From Oscillospiraceae bacterium (lineage in GTDB: Bacteria > Bacillota > Clostridia > Oscillospirales > Acutalibacteraceae), in NCBI GenBank assembly GCA_031262985.1, contig JAISGQ010000007.1, positions 1-47,294 of the forward strand: 47,294 nucleotides of DNA, given 5' to 3'. Below, in pieces: positions 1-7,054 of this stretch. How positions within the stretch are numbered: position 1 is the first letter of the stretch; each line of letters begins with the position of its first letter. The notes beneath the pieces are model-generated. The model made no database searches and was not told where the DNA came from. It saw only the letters and a list, made by a program, of their open reading frames with translations. The position numbers and the translations under genes are program-made.

Positions 1-83
1 TTACCGCCTTGCATCGTTATCCTCCTTGCTTTGCGTCAGCAAAGCGGCGTCCTCTGCCTCGCAAGACAGTAAAAATCCTCGAC
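1..83 (-). repeat. Family D repeat module (copy D2), cut by window edge
   Basis: On the minus strand this matches the 71-bp module embedded in the repeat inside trpF (28320-28390): both share GGCAGAGGACG, then a hairpin, then AAGGAGGATAACG. The stems differ but still pair: the outer stem is CTTGC/GCAAG here and CTGAC/GTCAG there; the inner stem is GCTTTGC/GCAAAGC here and CTTGC/GCAAG there. The left end is lost at the window edge. No coding role is supported. Confidence 0.75.
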
Positions 84-113
84 CATAATCTGGCAAGGTT
101 TAGCCGCCGAAGC

Positions 114-207
114 AATAACTTAGAAAACACCAAGAAAACACGGGCGAAAAGCCCTGATTTGTGCGGTTTTCGCCCGTGGAGGCTTGATTGTTTTCTTGTT
201 AATTTAG
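114..207 (-). repeat. Family B palindromic repeat (copy B1)
   Basis: Palindromic unit starting AACTTAGAAAACA and ending TGTTTTCTTGTTAATTTAG. It is related, in reverse orientation, to the units at 25386-25477 and 47201-47292. The centre forms a perfect 12-bp stem (CACGGGCGAAAA with TTTTCGCCCGTG) whose sequence differs from the other copies, so the ends are better conserved than the middle. It lies 30 bp from repeat D2. Confidence 0.6.
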
Positions 208-222
208 TGCATGGCATAGAGG

Positions 223-251
223 TTGACATGGCGGGAGTGCTGTGATAAACT
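223..251 (+). promoter_or_regulatory. Sigma-A type promoter for a short transcript
   Basis: TTGACA (223-228), 17-bp spacer, TAAACT (246-251). No gene follows on this strand, only hairpins and a terminator. Confidence 0.5.
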
Positions 252-257
252 GAGGTT

Positions 258-339
258 GATAAGACGGTTTGCCCCATGAGTATCTTACTCATGAAACAAC
301 CTCCCGACTTTTTATAAGTCGGGAGGTTGTTTCTTTTTA
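258..339 (+). ncRNA. Candidate small RNA between a promoter and a terminator
   Basis: A consensus-like promoter at 223-251 and a strong terminator hairpin at 294-332 enclose about 80 nt. Inside lies another small hairpin, CATGAGTA/TACTCATG (275-293). No ribosome-binding site precedes the only short frame (ATG at 277, 13 codons), so a non-coding RNA is more likely than a peptide. Its 3' end meets the stop of the convergent ferredoxin gene at 337, so it could also act as an antisense RNA. Expression is inferred. Confidence 0.4.
294..338 (+). terminator. Intrinsic terminator, 17-bp perfect stem
   Basis: Perfect inverted repeat 294-310 / 316-332 with loop TTTAT, followed by CTTTTT on the plus strand. 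It also lies just past the stop of the minus-strand gene ending at 337, where the T-tract is poor, so the best fit is plus-strand termination. Confidence 0.8.
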
Positions 340-1095
340 CTGCAATATTTTGTATTGGTCGTAAGCCTTACGACCCAAAACAGTCAAAGCCTTCTGCGGA
401 CATCGGTTAAAACAGCGGTAACAAACCGTGCAATTTTCGCCTGACACCACCTCGCCGCCGACTACCGATATGTTGCTCATAGGGCAGATTCTCTCGCACA
501 GTCCGCACCCGCTGCACTTGGCTTTATCTACTGCGGGGGCGTGTATGCAGCGGTCGGTGGTAGGGTAAAACCAAAGCCAACTCAGGATACCGCTCAGAAT
601 ATAATTGAAAACGGACAAGCCGCTTCTTACGGGCTTGTTCAGTCTGAATCTCCGCGCCGCTTTTGCTATTTTTCTGTCGGCTCTCTCAATTATTTTCTCG
701 TAGTTTTTCGAGAATACGAGTTTCGTAATGAGCATATCCCCTATGTTGTTCGGCATATTCAGTTGCAAGCTCCCCGCAACGCTCCCTCCGCAAGACTTAA
801 ACATTCTTGCGGCATTTACTATGCCTCCGGCGTTAAATGAAGCTCTTGTGGCGATAATAAATACTTTCTTGCCGCGAAAACACTCGCTGTTTTGAGCGAT
901 GAAGTCCTTTGCGATTTTAGGAATATTGCTGTAATAAACGGGAAATCCGAATATGATTGTATCGTGACGTGCAAGCTCCGAAACCGACTGCGTGTCCTCG
1001 ATAGAAAAACATTTTGCTTCGCTGTCAATTTCGGATGCAAACCGCTCGACACAGTGCTTAGTATTGCCCGTCCCGCTGAAATATACTCCTACCAT
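337..1095 (-). CDS. EFR1-type flavodoxin/ferredoxin protein
   Basis: 252 aa from ATG at 1095. The N-terminal half is flavodoxin-like: it opens MVGVYFSGTGNTKHC, where SGTGNT is the FMN phosphate loop, and FGFPVYYSNIP follows. The C-terminal part carries two 4Fe-4S motifs, CSGCGLCERICP and CTVCYRCFNRCP. Proteins of this build (EFR1 family) probably shuttle electrons between flavin and iron-sulfur centres in the cytoplasm of anaerobes; the partner is unknown. The frame is open upstream to 1212, but that stretch runs into a decayed PBP fragment and lacks flavodoxin similarity, so the start at the SGTGNT domain (GGTGGAGAG upstream) is preferred. The region is AT-richer than its neighbours. Confidence 0.85.
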   Translation of the reverse strand: MVGVYFSGTGNTKHCVERFASEIDSEAKCFSIEDTQSVSELARHDTIIFGFPVYYSNIPKIAKDFIAQNSECFRGKKVFIIATRASFNAGGIVNAARMFKSCGGSVAGSLQLNMPNNIGDMLITKLVFSKNYEKIIERADRKIAKAARRFRLNKPVRSGLSVFNYILSGILSWLWFYPTTDRCIHAPAVDKAKCSGCGLCERICPMSNISVVGGEVVSGENCTVCYRCFNRCPQKALTVLGRKAYDQYKILQ

Positions 1096-1204
1096 GCTGT
1101 CTCTCCACCCTGTTTTTTCTTCATGATACACGGGTTTGAGGCGGTTGTCAACACCGCTTAATGTGCGATTGAGACATCGGTATCTTTTCGGTATCTTGTC
1201 GGTC

Positions 1205-1285
1205 TTTTTCACACCCTTCTTGATGCCTGTTTCGGTAGTGCCGACCTTTGCCGAAGAAAGGATACCATGAAATTTTTATTTTATG
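1205..1285 (-). pseudogene. Decayed fragment of a class B PBP gene
   Basis: On the minus strand this region encodes SAKVGTTETGIKKGVKK, matching AAKTSTAETGMKKEGKK of the intact PBP gene at 2619-4235. A second match, ACCATGAA(G/A)TTTTTA, lies next to it. Compared with the intact gene about 50 bp between the two matches is missing (1210-1255 aligns with 2792-2836; 1261-1280 with 2889-2908). The remnant keeps a KVG box where the intact gene has KTS. It lies just upstream of the EFR1 gene and is not expected to be functional. Confidence 0.6.
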
Positions 1286-1301
1286 ATTGAATTTGTTTTG
1301 A

Positions 1302-1330
1302 TTGACTTTATTTTGATTTTGAGGTAAAAT
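1302..1330 (+). promoter_or_regulatory. Promoter of the CFI-box gene
   Basis: TTGACT (1302-1307), 17-bp spacer, TAAAAT (1325-1330). The transcript would carry a leader of about 210 nt that includes the 83-bp palindromic repeat at 1441-1523. Confidence 0.55.
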
Positions 1331-1440
1331 TATCTTATTAAAATATTTCTCAAAAGGTTTGATTTGGATATTTTAACGAATTTGTGTATTAAGTTGGTTT
1401 TTATCATGCAAAAACATAACAAATGCGCTAAGAACAATTA

Positions 1441-1523
1441 ATACTATTCCGCATTTAAAACCATTATATCTTTGCGGTCTTTTTCTCGCAAATCTAACAA
1501 CGCTTTTAAACGCGGAGCAGTAT
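1441..1523 (-). repeat. Family A palindromic repeat, short form (A2, 83 bp)
   Basis: Terminal inverted repeats of about 20 bp: ATACTATTCCGCATTTAAAA on the left and the complement of ATACTGCTCCGCGTTTAAAA on the right. Inside is TTGCGGTCTTTTTCTCGCAAA. Apart from a 75-bp gap it aligns over its full length with the repeat inside trpF (28271-28428). On the minus strand it has one long open frame ([18 protein letters not shown]...), the same frame that is translated in trpF. It sits in the presumed 5' leader of the CFI-box gene, 25 bp before its ATG. Confidence 0.8.
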
Positions 1524-1548
1524 AAACTGAAAATTGGAGTTGGATAAA

Positions 1549-2604
1549 ATGAAAAAAGTTATGTGCGAAATGTGCGGAAGTGTAGATTTGGTAAAGCAGG
1601 ACGGAGTTTTTTTGTGCCAAGCTTGCGGCACAAAGTACTCTGTTGAAGAAGTTAAAAAAATGCTTGTGGAAATAGATGGTGCAGTCAAAATTGACCACTC
1701 TGAATTTGTCGATAAGCAACTGGCTAATGCCAGAAGAGCCTTAGAAAAAGGGGATTGGGAGGAGACAGAGAAATATTATAATCTTGTGGAACAGCACCAA
1801 CCCAACAGCATTGAAGCCGTGTTTTTTTCGTCATACAGCAAAGTTATGCAATCCTTTACAGACGCCGATAAATTTAAGAGGGCGCAAAAATTCAGTGTTT
1901 TAAACAAGTCAGTCTCTGTTATAGATGAATACTACGAAAAAACAACCGAGGATAAAGAAGCCGTTATAGAAAAAATAAGTTCATATATTATAAAGATGGT
2001 GAATACTCCTTTTGTATTTACACAACGCAAAAACGGCTATGGCATTGTGATATCTGATGAGAGAGGCGAATGTCATATGGAAATTGCAAACGCCAACTCG
2101 GCATTCATCCAAGAATTAGTCAGTATTGTGGGCAAGAATAACGAGTTATACATCAACAACTTGATTATCAAGCATTGTGAATTAGCATTTACCATTACTA
2201 AGGTTAAAATTAACAGAGATGCTTATTTTGAGATTATTCGAAGCGCTCATTTAAACATCCAAAAACTTGATCCTTCACATACAGTCCCTTCTATAAGCGA
2301 TTTTGCCGCTCTATACCCCGTTAATAAAAAAGTGGGCTGTTATATTGCCAGTGCCGTATATGGTTCTTATGATTGCCCCGAGGTCTGGACTTTGAGGCGT
2401 TATCGTGATTCCACTTTGGCAAGCACGTGGTATGGCAGAATGTTTGTGCGAACATATTATGCTATTAGTCCCGCATTGGTACGCCGATTTGGTGAAAAGA
2501 GCTGGTTCAAGCGTATATGTCACAACAAGCTCGATGTTTTTGTTGCAAAATTACAGTCAAAGGGATTTGAATCCACGCCGTATAATGATAGATTTTGGGA
2601 GTAA
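1549..2604 (+). CDS. Zinc-ribbon protein with CFI-box C-terminal domain
   Basis: 351 aa; ATG at 1549 follows GGAG at 1536-1539. The N-terminus has a zinc ribbon with two cysteine pairs (CEMCGS and CQACGT, residues about 4-30), then a tetratricopeptide-like helix pair (residues about 55-90). The middle (about 100-260) is not recognised. The C-terminus carries the CFI-box pattern: CYIASAVYGSYDCPEV, LRRYRD, YGRMFVRTYY, SP. CFI-box domains end many uncharacterised bacterial proteins; their role is unknown. There is no signal peptide or membrane segment, so it is probably cytoplasmic. The gene stands alone, AT-rich, convergent with the PBP gene (14 bp apart). Confidence 0.8.
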   Translation: MKKVMCEMCGSVDLVKQDGVFLCQACGTKYSVEEVKKMLVEIDGAVKIDHSEFVDKQLANARRALEKGDWEETEKYYNLVEQHQPNSIEAVFFSSYSKVMQSFTDADKFKRAQKFSVLNKSVSVIDEYYEKTTEDKEAVIEKISSYIIKMVNTPFVFTQRKNGYGIVISDERGECHMEIANANSAFIQELVSIVGKNNELYINNLIIKHCELAFTITKVKINRDAYFEIIRSAHLNIQKLDPSHTVPSISDFAALYPVNKKVGCYIASAVYGSYDCPEVWTLRRYRDSTLASTWYGRMFVRTYYAISPALVRRFGEKSWFKRICHNKLDVFVAKLQSKGFESTPYNDRFWE

Positions 2605-2618
2605 TACATATCCCCCCC

Positions 2619-4235
2619 TCACTCCTCATACTCCTCGAAAATCAGCTTGGTAAGATTATCGGCGATATACTTATACACAGGTCCGGCGGTTGCACCGCCG
2701 GACTCTCCGTTTTCTGCGAGTACTACGCACACATACCGTGGGTTTTCGGCAGGGAAGAAGCCGGCATACCACGCCTGCAGCACCTTCTTCCCCTCCTTCT
2801 TCATGCCTGTTTCGGCAGTGCTGGTCTTAGCGGCGGAGGACAAAATATTCGGCGCGCCCGGCTTTGCAGTACCCTCCTGCGTGGCGGCTACCATGAAGTT
2901 TTTAATGTCGTTCGCCGTCTCCCTCTCCCACACAAAAACCTTGGGGGAGGAGGGGTATTTCTTTATAAACTCCCCGCTTTGGTTGACCACTCCCTCCACA
3001 ATGGACGGAGCAAGGTATTCGCCTCCGTTGGCTATAGTCAGTATAAGGGAGGCGACCTGCACGGGATTGGCTTGCAGTGTCCCCTGCCCGAAGGAGAAAT
3101 TCGCAAGCCCCGAAGGCAGAGCAAGCTCCCCCTTATCGGGAAGATTGCCCGAGGAGGTGAAGTAGTTGTCGCCGAGCTGAACCTTCTTGCCGAATCCGAG
3201 CTTCTTCGCGGCGGCAAGGAGCTTTTCATATCCTATCTGCTTTGACAGCTCTATGAAGTAGCAGTTGCACGACTGCGCGATAGCTCCCCTCATGTCGAGG
3301 TTGCCGTGTCCCGCGCGTCTGCTGCACCGAAATGTGTTGCTCCCGATAGTCACGTGACCGCCGCAGCTGAAGATTATGTCGGGGGAGATTCCGTCCTCCA
3401 GCGCGGTAGCCGCCACAAGCAGCTTGAATACGGAGCCTACGTCGTAGGAGGCAAACGCCTTGTTGAGGAGGGGTGAATCCTCCCCATCGAGATAATCGGC
3501 TACATTCTTCGGGGAAAAATCGGGGTAGCTGACACAGGCGCGTATTTTCCCAGTCTCAGCCTCGAGGAGTACTATCGCGCCGCTTTTGAGATACTTTTTC
3601 GCCGCTCGCTCCGCTATAAGCTGCAAATCGGTGTCAATTGTAAGTACCACACCCGCGTCGGAGTTGTGGAGTGTGTCGGTGATGACAGGCTCTGTGTTCT
3701 TTATGGAGCTGCCCCGCGCGTTAACCGTATACCGCGCCGTGAGCGTGCCTCCGAAATTTTGGAGGAGGCTGTCATACGCACGCTCTATGCCCGATACTCC
3801 CTCGCCGTCTCCGTTCATGTAGCCGACGACATGAGCGGCGGGAGTAGTGGGGGCGTACCGCGTGACGGTTTTGAACACTCTGATTCCCTCGCTGTCTATT
3901 CCTGCGTCGGGAACATCTATCAAGAACGGGCGGTTCGCCTTGAGCTTTTCCTCTATGTCGAAAATCAAGTCGGGATTCTTCATGCTCATGAGCTTGGCAG
4001 TTGTGGCGGCGGATGGCTCTACTACTGCCTTGAATACTGCCTTCCCGCCCGCGAGCGAACGCATTTTGCAGTCGTAAATTTTCCCGCGGGATGAGGCTAC
4101 CGTAACTGTGTAGCTGCTCTGGGAGTTTCCCGCCTCCACGTACTCCGAGGAGAGCGAGAGGAACAGTATTCTGACGATAAGACCGCCCGCAAGCAGTATG
4201 AAAAAGGAGAAAAAGGCGACAAGACGTTTACCCAA
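2619..4235 (-). CDS. Class B penicillin-binding protein (transpeptidase)
   Basis: 538 aa. The start is TTG at 4235, with GGAGG nine bases upstream; no ATG fits. One N-terminal membrane segment (residues about 5-28) is followed by a dimerisation-type domain and a transpeptidase domain. Active-site boxes are SVFK (Ser268, Lys271), SCN (Ser322) and KTS at Lys470, where family members nearly always have KTG. The protein would cross-link peptidoglycan outside the membrane. It resembles the short PbpA/FtsI-like enzymes of Clostridia; which process it serves (division, elongation or sporulation) cannot be told. A degraded partial copy lies at 1205-1285. No mur/fts cluster is adjacent. Confidence 0.88.
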   Translation of the reverse strand: MGKRLVAFFSFFILLAGGLIVRILFLSLSSEYVEAGNSQSSYTVTVASSRGKIYDCKMRSLAGGKAVFKAVVEPSAATTAKLMSMKNPDLIFDIEEKLKANRPFLIDVPDAGIDSEGIRVFKTVTRYAPTTPAAHVVGYMNGDGEGVSGIERAYDSLLQNFGGTLTARYTVNARGSSIKNTEPVITDTLHNSDAGVVLTIDTDLQLIAERAAKKYLKSGAIVLLEAETGKIRACVSYPDFSPKNVADYLDGEDSPLLNKAFASYDVGSVFKLLVAATALEDGISPDIIFSCGGHVTIGSNTFRCSRRAGHGNLDMRGAIAQSCNCYFIELSKQIGYEKLLAAAKKLGFGKKVQLGDNYFTSSGNLPDKGELALPSGLANFSFGQGTLQANPVQVASLILTIANGGEYLAPSIVEGVVNQSGEFIKKYPSSPKVFVWERETANDIKNFMVAATQEGTAKPGAPNILSSAAKTSTAETGMKKEGKKVLQAWYAGFFPAENPRYVCVVLAENGESGGATAGPVYKYIADNLTKLIFEEYEE

Positions 4236-4328
4236 AATTCAACACCTCCGAAATGATAACTATATGATGTGCAGAAAATGGAAATAAATACATTTTGATT
4301 ATGGGGGGAGATAGGATTGTAAGTCAAA

Positions 4329-4360
4329 GGCAACACCGCACAAATGTCGGTGTTGCCTTC
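4329..4360 (-). terminator. Hairpin terminator after the lipoprotein gene
   Basis: GGCAACACCG/CGGTGTTGCC (4329-4338 / 4348-4357), on the minus strand followed by TTTGACTT. The T-tract is weak. It separates the lipoprotein gene from the PBP gene downstream. Confidence 0.55.
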
Positions 4361-4391
4361 AAAGCTTAGGGCAAATTATACTAACTCAACT

Positions 4392-5153
4392 TTACGCGAT
4401 AGTCACCGTGCACTCGTTCCTGAACTGGGTGAGTATAACCTTAGTCTTACCCGAATTCCACTCCGCGCGGTAGTCGTAGGTGCTGGCATTTCTGCTGATT
4501 TTCGCGGGCTTTCCAAGCTCATCCGATATAGCGTCGGTCAACTCGGCGGTAGTTGCGTTAGTGGGGGAGATTTGAATAGCCGTGACATAACCCTTGTCGT
4601 TTACCGATGTCAAAGCGGAGTAGTTGTGTCCGAATAAGTTGTAGTTGAATTTCCTGCCGCTTACGGTTTTAACTCCGTTGATTAAATCCACCTGCTCTAC
4701 GCCGTTGGGGTACTTCTTGACAAAGTCGGAGTTTCTGACACCGATAAACTCCGACAGCTCTGTCAATCCCGACTTCGCGGAAACCGCTCTGCCTGTCGCC
4801 GTAGTAGTACGGCTTGTCGCGGAGTTGTTGTAGCTGCGTGTGCCGTCATACTGCAGCATATCGTCGAGATTGGTGTCGGTAGTCGCTCCGTAGGTGTCCG
4901 CGCCGTTGGCAGTTCCGTCCATCGCGCCTCCGTTTGTGCGGTAGTTTGACCTGTCGGCGGAGTAGTTAGCTCCGTTTGTGTTGTAGGAGTAACCGTTTCG
5001 TGTAACCGTGTTGTTATCTCCCACCGCGCTTCTTCTGTAGGAAACGTCGTTGACGCCGTCGCCTGTTGTGGTGCTGTCCACATTTTCAGAAGAGCAGGAA
5101 GCTAAGGAGAGTACAACTAAGAGGGATGCAAGTCCTATTATCGCTTTTTTCAT
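4392..5153 (-). CDS. Lipoprotein with Asn/Thr/Gly-rich linker
   Basis: 253 aa. A signal peptide with lipobox SLASC (Cys about 20) marks an outer-surface lipoprotein. Residues about 25-125 are a low-complexity linker rich in Asn, Thr, Ser and Tyr. The folded C-terminal part (about 130-253) has YPNGVEQVDLINGVKTVSGRK and a WNSGKTKVILTQF strand. No family is recognised. GGAGG lies nine bases before the ATG; a promoter is visible at 5268-5296 and a terminator at 4329-4360, so it is probably a single-gene unit. Confidence 0.75.
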   Translation of the reverse strand: MKKAIIGLASLLVVLSLASCSSENVDSTTTGDGVNDVSYRRSAVGDNNTVTRNGYSYNTNGANYSADRSNYRTNGGAMDGTANGADTYGATTDTNLDDMLQYDGTRSYNNSATSRTTTATGRAVSAKSGLTELSEFIGVRNSDFVKKYPNGVEQVDLINGVKTVSGRKFNYNLFGHNYSALTSVNDKGYVTAIQISPTNATTAELTDAISDELGKPAKISRNASTYDYRAEWNSGKTKVILTQFRNECTVTIA

Positions 5154-5230
5154 AAAAAGGGAACCTCCGTGTTATTTTTTCTTACACTCAATTAATTTGC
5201 TTTTTAATTTTCAAATTAGTTCAATGTAAC

Positions 5231-5267
5231 CGAGCGTGCAATTAAAAATTGATATTCCAAACGCTCG
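5231..5267 (-). promoter_or_regulatory. Inverted repeat in leader of the lipoprotein gene
   Basis: CGAGCGT (5231-5237) pairs with ACGCTCG (5261-5267). It begins directly downstream of the -10 box of the promoter at 5268-5296, so it could be an operator or an RNA hairpin at the 5' end of the transcript. Confidence 0.4.
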
Positions 5268-5296
5268 ATTATATTATTAGCTTTGGACAGCAGTAA
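5268..5296 (-). promoter_or_regulatory. Promoter of the 4392-5153 lipoprotein gene
   Basis: Minus strand: TTACTG (5291-5296), 17-bp spacer, TATAAT (5268-5273). The leader would be about 110 nt. Confidence 0.5.
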
Positions 5297-5380
5297 ATTA
5301 AGATAAAATTATGGAACACGCGAGTTTTCGGCTTGTTTCTGTAATGTGAAATTTTTGTAAAAATATTTTTCTCAAAAATA

Positions 5381-5413
5381 AAAAACCTCGCAGTCAAAAA
5401 CTGCAAGGTTTTT
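5381..5413 (-). terminator. Terminator of the Ala-rich coiled-coil gene
   Basis: Stem AAAAACCTCGCAGT / ACTGCAAGGTTTTT (5381-5394 / 5400-5413, one mismatch), T-rich on both strands. Downstream of the minus-strand stop at 5532. Between them (5414-5531) only small imperfect hairpins are seen, such as CACACAA/TTGTGTG near 5475-5505. Confidence 0.75.
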
Positions 5414-5531
5414 CGGTAATTTTAAAAAAAGCAAGATATTGTGACCGAGAGTCGAAACACTCGGATAAAAGCGAACACACAATACCTGACAAGCTTTGTG
5501 TGGTTTTGTCGCTAAAGTGCGTCAAAACCGC

Positions 5532-6014
5532 CTATTTCTCCTTGGGCTTAAATGTAATCACAAGGTCGAAATCCTTTGGTACAGTGACCTTCACAATGCT
5601 GTTTCCCTCATTGTCGAAGGTTATTTCCGCACTCTTCGCCGCCTCGGACGCAGCCTCGGACGCAGCTTTCTTAGCCGCCGCCATTTGAGCTACGCGGAAC
5701 GCGGCGTTAGCCTCCTCAGCTGCTTTTTTTGCGATAGCGGCAGCCTCCTCAGCGGCCTTCTGAGCCGCCTCCGCCTCCGCTCTCTTGCGGTTAATCTCAA
5801 ATTCTTCCTCGGAAAAAGTGAGGGGAACTACCTCAGGCGCGCTGATTTTCAGCGCGGCAACGCGTGCCGCCTCCTTGGCAGCTGCCGCCGCTTTGGCTTT
5901 TGCCAACTCCGCAGCCTCATCTTCATAAGGTATCGGCAAAATAATAGGCTCCTCAACTTCTTCACATTCAGCACCCGCGCTGATTTTTGTCAAATCGTTC
6001 AACATAGCCGTCAT
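5532..6014 (-). CDS. Ala/Glu/Lys-rich coiled-coil protein, unknown function
   Basis: 160 aa. After an acidic N-terminus with PIILPIPYEDEA, residues about 34-130 are nearly all Ala, Glu, Lys and Arg and should form a long helix or coiled coil. The C-terminus NSIVKVTVPKDFDLVITFKPKEK looks like a short beta hairpin. There is no signal peptide. The extreme Ala content makes homology searches unreliable; no function is assigned. ATG at 6014 follows GAGGAG closely; a second ATG (6005) is possible. It has its own promoter (6093-6121) and terminator (5381-5413). Confidence 0.7.
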   Translation of the reverse strand: MTAMLNDLTKISAGAECEEVEEPIILPIPYEDEAAELAKAKAAAAAKEAARVAALKISAPEVVPLTFSEEEFEINRKRAEAEAAQKAAEEAAAIAKKAAEEANAAFRVAQMAAAKKAASEAASEAAKSAEITFDNEGNSIVKVTVPKDFDLVITFKPKEK

Positions 6015-6092
6015 CTACTCCTCTTTAGATTTTTTGAACTTTATACTGCTGACATATTAGGTGATTTCCAACCCTATCAAGCTAACACGTTA

Positions 6093-6121
6093 ATTTTATC
6101 ACAAATAGTTAAGTAACACAA
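6093..6121 (-). promoter_or_regulatory. Promoter of the Ala-rich coiled-coil gene
   Basis: Minus strand: TTGTGT (6116-6121), 17-bp spacer, TAAAAT (6093-6098). Confidence 0.5.
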
Positions 6122-6202
6122 TATTAAACTAAGCTAAAAAAATACGAATTTTAATGTGCATTTTGTATAACTATGGAAATAACCGCAGTGTATTAATCAG
6201 TG

Positions 6203-7054
6203 TCACGCTTTCCGCCCTATGGCTTCTCCCATCTTGACTACCGTCTCCAAGCCGTTTTCGGTGTTTCTGAGTATTTCTCTGTCAATTTGCGCGGAGTTAT
6301 GCTCCAGCAGAAGGACTATAGTAGAGCCGCCGAACTCAAAACGACCCTTCTCCTCTCCACGCCTGAAAACGGATGCGCCGTTATTGCAGATACGCCCCAC
6401 CATCATAGCTCCCACCTCGACCTGCACGGCTGTGCCGAAATTTTCGGTGAGCAGTACGGTACACTCGCGGGTGTTTCGCTTATATATGTCGCAATGCCGA
6501 AGGGCGATAGGCTGAACCGTGTGGAACTCCCCACCGATATGCCGCACCGCCTCTGCACGTCCGCCGTCGAAGTAGCAGTAGCGGTGATAGTCGTCCACCG
6601 CGAGCCTGAAAATCAGGCAGTAGCCGCCGCTGTACCTCTTTGCCATAGCCGCGTCGGAGAGCAAATCGGCTACGGAGTAGGAGGAATCCTTGATTGAAAA
6701 GACGCTCTTGTCGGTAATTATGTATGCCGACAACTTCGCGTCGCACGGAGAAATCAGCACGGAGGGGGCATGAGCAATCGGACGCTTTTCGGGGAGAACA
6801 CTCCTCGTGAAAAAGTCGTTGAAGGAGAAAAATTTCCGCTTTTCGTAGTCGGACATATCTATGCCGTTTTTCTCTATAAAAGATTTTACAAAGAGAGCCG
6901 ACAGCCTGCTGTCCATGAGTATTCCCGCCGCCTTTGAGACAAACGGCATAGTCAGCGGTTTTAGCAGAACTCGCCCGAACAGCGTCGTGTACAGGAAGCG
7001 GAGCATGGCTGAGGGCGGCTGGGGAGGGAGAGTTTTGCGCGGAATCAGCCCCAT
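6203..7054 (-). CDS. psd: Phosphatidylserine decarboxylase proenzyme
   Basis: 283 aa from ATG at 7054. It decarboxylates phosphatidylserine to phosphatidylethanolamine at the membrane and needs self-cleavage to make a pyruvoyl group. The cleavage motif GGST is visible near the C-terminus (Ser about 244), and SFNDFFTR, SPCDAKL, VDDYHRY and GEFHTVQP match the family. Length fits the short Gram-positive type. The ATG lies inside the end of pssA (10-bp overlap, GGTGG upstream), so the two are translationally coupled. The frame is open much further upstream, but that part is only the shadow of pssA. Confidence 0.93.
   Translation of the reverse strand: MGLIPRKTLPPQPPSAMLRFLYTTLFGRVLLKPLTMPFVSKAAGILMDSRLSALFVKSFIEKNGIDMSDYEKRKFFSFNDFFTRSVLPEKRPIAHAPSVLISPCDAKLSAYIITDKSVFSIKDSSYSVADLLSDAAMAKRYSGGYCLIFRLAVDDYHRYCYFDGGRAEAVRHIGGEFHTVQPIALRHCDIYKRNTRECTVLLTENFGTAVQVEVGAMMVGRICNNGASVFRRGEEKGRFEFGGSTIVLLLEHNSAQIDREILRNTENGLETVVKMGEAIGRKA

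Noticed and set aside
9-292. Open frames on both strands at the left edge
   Set aside because: They are made of repeats D2 and B1 and lack ribosome sites; no protein similarity is seen.
1096-1212. Longer N-terminus for the EFR1-type protein
   Set aside because: The extra 39 residues run into the decayed PBP fragment and precede the conserved flavodoxin start, so they are unlikely to be translated.
1444-1719. 91-codon minus-strand frame over repeat A2 and the start of the CFI-box gene
   Set aside because: Half of it is the shadow of the CFI-box gene. The A2 part is of interest only because its frame is the one translated in TrpF.
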